The notes beneath the pieces are model-generated. The model was not told where the DNA came from. It saw only the letters and a program-made list of their open reading frames with translations, and searched no databases. 64,000 bases of DNA from Daldinia sp. FL1419. Lineage: Eukaryota; Ascomycota; Sordariomycetes; Xylariales; Hypoxylaceae. Numbering within the stretch: position 1 is the stretch's first letter; every line of letters starts with the position of its first letter. Below are positions 58,060 to 64,000 of this stretch, in pieces. Both the position numbers and the translations under genes were made by a program. The DNA is taken from assembly GCA_025201765.1 (NCBI GenBank), contig MU623343.1, positions 62,001 to 126,000 of the forward strand, in the 5' to 3' direction.

Positions 58060-59588
58060 TCACGAATGAAATAGATCCCAGGCTCTCTCACAAAGCTTCA
58101 AAAATTCTTCACGCTTCTGTCGCTGGGTCTCAGGGCTATCCCTACCGGCTCCAAAAGGACCCCTTCGAGTAGGCGGAGGGCCGTGACCGAGCGGGGGACT
58201 GCTTCCCTCTTCGTATTCGGCGCGGGTCCTTCGCCTACTCGTACTTCGACCAGTATCTAATGGGTTAATTCCATTTCTGGGGGACGGGGGCGTCGGGGGT
58301 TGGTGTCCGGTATAGTGGACAAGCTTAGGTAGCAACTCTGGCCGGCCGCCGGCTAGTTCATGTTGAACCTCTTCAGCCGACTTATACTCTCGAGCCCGAC
58401 CTGACATGGGAGGCTGTGCAGGACCTAGTGGCGGGTGACCAGGCGATGCTAGGGGTCCGTGACTCGAACCAGGGTAAAAAGCTCGCGCACTTGATTCTGC
58501 GTGCGATGGAAGCCCTTGGCCGCCGAATACATCAGAGATCGGAGGCAAACGATTTGCAGTTTGGTTCGCAGGTACATGATGGATATGAGATGTGCTGGAT
58601 AGATTCGAAGGCTGATTAGCGAGATGTCTCGTTAATGGCTGCGGGTTATGGCGCCCGGTAAAAGTCTGGCCCAATGGGGCAGATTGAATCACCCGCTCGT
58701 TGGCGAACTGTTCGTGCGATGGTGCTACAATGCTTAACCCCGGAGGGGCTTTGTTTCGTCGAGACATTCCTGGGGTCTTTGCGGCGAATTGGCTAACAGG
58801 ATCCTTCTCCTTGCCATTATCGGGACCATCCCCCTTTGCCGATTGTTGCTGTAGTCTGGCTTCGATTATTCGGCGTTGCTGTTCTCTGACGTTCATGCTC
58901 TGTTGTAGGTGTTCTTTCATCACTGGATCTTGCGTGACAAAGCCGGGTGATAGACATGCGATACCCACTTCTTGGATACCGAGTCCTTCCCTTCCTAGCG
59001 CCGGACGTGCCGTAGCGGCGCCCGACCCAGTGAGGCTCTTGGAGAGATCCAGCCTTCTTGGGCGATGACGGCCGGCGGGTATATCGGGAGATCCTGGCTC
59101 CTTCTTTACGATGATTTTAGGTCCAGCAGCACCCGACACATTTCGTGTACTGCAATAGAAGCGAGAATTAGCGAAAGGATTTCTCCGAAAATATGATAAC
59201 GGAGGAAGGATTCTCTTTTTCTACGAGGATGAGAATTTTCGTGACGGATTGAAGGATCTATCGAGTCCCAAAAGGGAGAAGGGCGAAAAAAAGAAAAGGA
59301 AAATTAAGTAACTTACGCGCTTGGGGGAGAAGACTTTGCCGCGGTCTGGTTAGCGGCTCTAGGGGGGCTTCGGCTGGTAGGACGTTGCGTCGCAGGAGTA
59401 AGAACATTAGTGTTCGGGGTGCCCGAAACTGTAGCCGAAGTGCGTGGGACGGAAGGTGAAGCCGGCGCTGCGGCAATTCCAGTCACAGTTGAAGAAGTAC
59501 CTGCAGCGCTGGTGGCAGGCGCCAACTCAGCATAAGCCGGTCTATCGTGGGGAGCCGGGGACGGGGCCATAGCAATCGCTGCGCTCAT
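58060..59588 (-). CDS. Conserved disordered fungal protein of unknown function
   Basis: Exons on the minus strand are 59588..59317 and 59149..58060, giving 453 aa. The 167-bp phase-2 intron has donor GTAAGT and acceptor TTGCAG, and joins SSPPSA to TRNVSGAAGPKIIVKKEPGSP. The protein is low-complexity throughout, but motif blocks look conserved: KKEPGSPDIPAGRHRPRRLDLSK, LGIQEVGIACLSPGFVTQDP, a charged helix VREQQRRIIEARLQQQ, GLSIVAPSHEQFANERVIQSAP, RLPPISDVFGG, HQPPTPPSP and a C-terminal helix REEFLKLCERAWDLFHS. IIVKKEPGSP is a sumoylation-like consensus and HRPRRLDL is basic, so a nuclear role is plausible. I recall full-length relatives in other Sordariomycetes but know no function or name. 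No catalytic or DNA-binding domain is seen. Confidence 0.8.
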
Positions 59589-62500
59589 GATGCACGAATA
59601 GCTTTAAGCTTTTTTTTCTTGTTATGGTAATTCCAGGTACGATGATGTTAGCTCGAAATTGAGTTTTTTTTTTCTTGCCTTGGGCTGCTTGCTTGGTTAC
59701 TTTGCTGATCCTCTCCTATTTTTATTCCCGGCTGAAATGGCTGATGCGCCACGCGGGAGTCGGCAGCAGGGAAAGGGAAAAGGGCAGAAAGGTCTTGAAG
59801 CGTTACAGCGATGGTACAGAACAAGACGCTCCAGATGTCAGTGGAATTGATTGATGAAGGGATGAGGCGCACTTTGAGCCCCCCTTCACGCCTGCGCTTA
59901 ACTTTGCAGGTTTGAGTTGCAGGAATATTGATGTTGGGCCCGATTATTGTGCAAATGGTTGTAACCAATGGTTATCTCGACCTTTTACTCAATCTGCCCG
60001 ACTCCGTATTGGTACGTCTTCAAACGCGCCAATGATCGGATCGCTCGATCGATTTAACCTATTAATTCCTCTGATGAACTACCGTAGCTTGCCAATCACG
60101 AATGATACGGAGGGCGAATAGACAGCGCGTCAGCTCCGAGTAAGCAATCAGTCTTGTATCGCACTGAAATATTTCGGGCCTTGAGCCGGACGGATCAACT
60201 CTAGTCTGATACCGAAAACTCGAGAATGCAACCGACTGAAAATAAAGTTCACGGGACGGGATAAGGTCCGGTGTGCCAGGTATTCGGATGTGATCGAAGT
60301 TCGATTATCGGTTCGAGGGATGCCCCTGAAGATCGGATCCGATGTGAGGTCTCCCCTCCTTTGTCTTTCTTCGGACTTGCTGCTCTACGAATGTCTCTCG
60401 ACTTGGATACGCTTTTTGTTTTTCTCCAGGTAGGTTATAGATTTTTAAACGAACGCTAACTCGCCTATCCTCCTTCTCAATACTACCACACCGGATGGAA
60501 AATGTAGGCGACGCTTTAAAATTGTGTTGCGCTTTGCGTTGGGCCCGTCACACAAATGGACGAGTCGCTCGTGGAGGGATGTCTGCCGGTCGATGAATCG
60601 GCGTATTACTATGGTAGGGACAGATACCAAAATGTGGCTGGAATTGGAGAATCGGAAATTCGAACGAAACAGAGTCACGAAACTTTCGATCAGATAGGGA
60701 TTGATGTAATTGGCGTTGTATATACGGTCGCAACCAAATTTTCTTTCCCCCAAGAGAAAAAATAATAAAGAAACGAGAAGAGAAGAAGAAGAAAATAAAG
60801 GCACTACAGCGAGGAAAGATGTAGCGAAAGAGACCCGACGAAAGATGAGTGCGGAAGGTATGGGATTAAGGTATAAGGTTAAGGTTAGTAAAAGTCGAAG
60901 GGAGGAAAAGGTAAGAAAGGTTTCTCGAGGCGGAAAGAGGGGCAGGCTGATGGGTCGACCTACCCATGTTATTAGCGGTTTCCTTCAGGGACGAACACTG
61001 CTTCCTGCGGCACCTAGGGCCAGCAGGCTTAGCAGGATAGGTGCCTAGGTAGGTGCCTAGGTAGGTAGCAGGTGTGTACAATACTGTAGTAACTGTACAA
61101 TACAAAACGAATGTACTTGCTCAATTAGGGTACCCTGAATCGTTAGCGTGCTTTAGTTACGCTACAGGTACAGCACAGGCCCAGCACAGGCCCAGACGCG
61201 ACCTTGACGCTAGTGTACCAGGTAAGGCACTAGAGAATGGCGACTTATGAAAGGGGAGGCGGAATATGTCAGGAATGACACAGTTACGTGTGAGAGAAGT
61301 GTGGATTCCTTACGAAGAGAGGACCCGGGGGAGGCCCTGGGTTTACCTGGGTTTTACCTGACAAGCCCTGAAAGTCTGGGACAGTTTGAATCCTTGTCAC
61401 AAAAGAAGAAAAATATAGAGAGGAAGATGTGCAATTGGTTCCCGATTTGATCGTTGAAGCACGGCCGGTGACCCTTCAACTTTGGGGTGATGTATGTCAT
61501 CTTTATTTTTCCTTTTTCATCTTATTAATCTTCTTTTTTTTTTTTTTTTTTTCCTTCCTTTATTTCCAATTCGGTTGACCGGTCACGGAATATTTCCATT
61601 TCCATACTTGCCCTACCACTTACAAATAAATACGACACATAACTATGGTGAAACATAACCAAGTTAGGACTTTATTTAGTTTTTCTTTCCCTAACCCACA
61701 AGAACCCGCCACACATCAAGTCAATCCATATTTACCAGAAAAAAAAGTTCGATTCAGTATGATTCGGACAGGGGGTGTTTGTGGGTAGATAGTACGGATA
61801 CCTCGTGAACGGGGAAGAAAGTAGTGTAGAAGCTCTGTGGGACTTGTTTCCATTCTGTCAGTTCTTGTTTGGTAGGCTTTGGCAAGCTTTGGTAGGTCCT
61901 GGCAGGCCTGGCAGGCTTTTGGTGGCGTGTGTGGGTTGAGCCAAGGAATGGGGCCCCCCGTCGCTCTGCCTCCGTAGACTGTTTTACATTGATGCTTAGC
62001 AACCCGCCTAATCCGGTCTACATCAAACTATACATTGACTACCTACTTGGGTATGGTAGGCTCAAATCCGAGGCATGTCTCAAATTATGATTGGATCCTT
62101 TCGAGATTGGTCGAAATTCTGGAATTCTAGTTTTTATTTTTGAGAGAGAGAGAGAGAGATAGATATCTTTTTACCAACTTACGATAGGTCTATTAGTCCA
62201 TCAGATAATTAATAAGAATTAAAACGGGAACAGGCTTTGACCGAAAGAGAAGGTGAAGTGAAAAAAAAAAGTCTACAGTCTAGATGCATCCCAAGCTGGT
62301 GATTTACACAAGACTATCGAAATATGAAATACTAGATCGTCCCTCGGCTCGAACGGGTCGGTTTTATCATTCGTCCAATGGCGTAGTACAAGTCGCCGAA
62401 GTTGTCGTTAGCACGGGATAGTAAGAAGTAACGCACGTAGGAGATGTAGGAGATACGATACGCATGTAAAGAGAAAAAAAAGGTAGAAAAGGGTTGGTTG

Positions 62501-64000
62501 ATCATGGATGTAAGAATGGATGTAAGGATGTGACCGCATCTATCATCTCCCCGTCGTCTACCGTCTCAACCGTTCCAACTATTCCAACTATACTGTATCG
62601 TCGTCTATCGATTCTCCTTCTCATCCTATTTGACCATTCTGCTAATTACTATTTGCCTATCCAGTCAATCCGTTCGTCAAAAATGTTGCCGCATGGTCCA
62701 CTTGGTTGCACACGAGCGCAACGTCGATTTTCAGGTGAATTCAGGTGAAGCTACTCTAGACATGGGTCCTTGCGTTGGTTGGGCGTTATGCCTTTTTCGA
62801 TTCAAGACAAGGATCACCCTCGGCCGCAAACTTATTCGGTCTTCCAGCTTTTCGGGTTTCTTTTGTTTTCTTTTTCCTCTTCCTTGCTCACGCTCAACTT
62901 GCTACTTGCTACTTGCTACTGTTCACTTATACCCGCTCTATCTATGTATGTAATAATGTATTTCTGCCCAGTAGATCGGACGAAGATTGCCTCTACACTA
63001 CTTTTTACTCGTCCCAAAAAGAACACCGTCCCGTTGGAAGCTCTTCTCCTGCCTTAGCGCCAACCCACCTGCATATGTATAAGGTATGTGGTGTTTGTAT
63101 GTAGTGTATGTATGTAGTGTGTGCAATGTAATGTATGGTATAGTATGGAAGTATGATATAGTAGCATGTGGATGTAACTACCTACGCATACGATAAAGGT
63201 GTATGTACAATGCATTTGTTTTTTCCTTGTCTAATACGTCTAATACCGTCTAATACCTTACAATGTCCCATCTTATCCTATTCCGTCTCATCCCATCCCA
63301 TCCCATCCTATCCCAACTCATCCCATCAGCTTCCCTCTAATGTGAAAATTCCAGAACAAGTAACCTCCCTCTTTGATACTTCACCGTAACCCTCTTGTCG
63401 TGTCAAGTATACCACCTTTTTTCTATGTATCGAGATGCATGCAAGTAAGTTTCCCGTAGTGGTAATAATATCCAGATCTATTATGCCTCTAAAATTTCCG
63501 TATGTTTCAGTTTGGTCTCTGACGCAGAGGAACTGAGGGAACAGACTGCGGGATTACGGCCTGGGGTGCCGTGTCCTCGGCACGTCAAATCCTGAAGGTG
63601 TGGTGGCCCGTGAACATTATCATCGACCATTATCAACTAAACCTTTATTAACCCATACAGTAGGTGGCTCTCTTTTTATTGTCTTTTTATTTTTATTTTT
63701 ATTTTTTTATTTTTATTTTTTATTTTTTGTTTTTTGTTTTTTGTTTTTTATTTTTGTTTCTTTATGATTTATCTAAAGGTGTATAATAAGTTTGTTCCAA
63801 TATACAGCGGATCGCTGCCATGGGTAATCGATGCAGACTGAAAGAGGAGCTCTTCTCGTATTGACAGGCATACGGAATATATGTACATAGCAGATCCCCG
63901 TACCGTACACGTATGAGGGGTGGAGGGGTCTGTCTGAAATCCCCTGCTGATCGGTTTGTGAATCGTGATTTATTAAGTATCCATTGCTGTGTAATAAGGC
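59589..64000. other. 4.4-kb stretch without a recognised gene
   Basis: It holds promoter sequence for the minus-strand gene ending at 59588, a palindromic TAGG/GTGCCTAGG repeat at 61037-61067, a T-run of about 19 at 61534-61552, (GA)n at 62142-62158, ACTTGCT repeats near 62899-62917, CCCAT repeats at about 63285-63318, and a long (T)nA/(T)nG tract at 63680-63760. The open frames at 60445-60804, 60710-61048 and 62494-63104 overlap on several frames and resemble nothing known to me. A gene may begin beyond the window end. Confidence 0.45.
61037..61071. repeat. TAGG/GTGCCTAGG microsatellite
   Basis: Two consecutive GTGCCTAGGTAG units (one following the other) and a TAGGTAG tail; same CCTAGG-centred family as at 3341, 10518, 30933 and elsewhere. 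Confidence 0.85.

Overview
The window is nuclear DNA from a filamentous ascomycete. The evidence is short spliceosomal introns (about 50-300 bp, GT..AG, often with a CTAAC-like branch site), Pezizomycotina-type proteins, a retrotransposon mutated in the manner of RIP, and intergenic TAGG/CCTA microsatellites built on CCTAGG palindromes. The protein set fits a sordariomycete. Those microsatellites are common in Xylariales and some Hypocreomycetidae, but the order is only a guess.

Layout. 1-14.7 kb: 3' part of a fungal-specific transcription factor (+), a GPI-type GH16 glucanase (+), a GH64 beta-1,3-glucanase with an amphipathic C-terminal tail (+), a hydrophilic disordered protein (-), and a secreted SGNH/GDSL hydrolase (+). 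17.17-23.17 kb: one Ty1/copia-like LTR retrotransposon on the minus strand with 176-bp LTRs and a GTTTA target duplication, reduced to a very AT-rich relic. 25.9-38.6 kb: conserved housekeeping and signalling block with a forkhead factor of Sep1/Hcm1 type (+), Atg101 (-), Pex3 (+), the TRAPP subunit Bet5 (-) and a CaMKK-type kinase (+). 38.6-47.4 kb: an unusually long gene-free stretch ahead of a Hal4/Sat4-type kinase (+, to 49.0 kb). 50.8-57.5 kb: accessory island with a compact patatin-like phospholipase (-), a frameshifted membrane-protein pseudogene (+), an NLR-type NACHT/ankyrin relic (-) and possible LTR debris. 58.1-59.6 kb: a conserved disordered protein of unknown function (-). 59.6-64 kb: no gene recognised.

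How the genes relate. Two beta-glucan hydrolases lie within 5 kb of each other, but other genes and strand changes argue against a cluster. Autophagy initiation (Atg101), peroxisome biogenesis (Pex3), vesicle tethering (Bet5) and two kinases form a conserved block. The patatin and NLR fragments resemble fungal nonself-recognition gene families, and two of the three loci there are broken. No clearly novel multi-gene system is visible. The most informative structures are the retroelement, whose two LTRs differ by transitions only, and the decayed island at 51-57 kb. All exon coordinates were worked out by hand from splice signals and reading frames, without transcript data.
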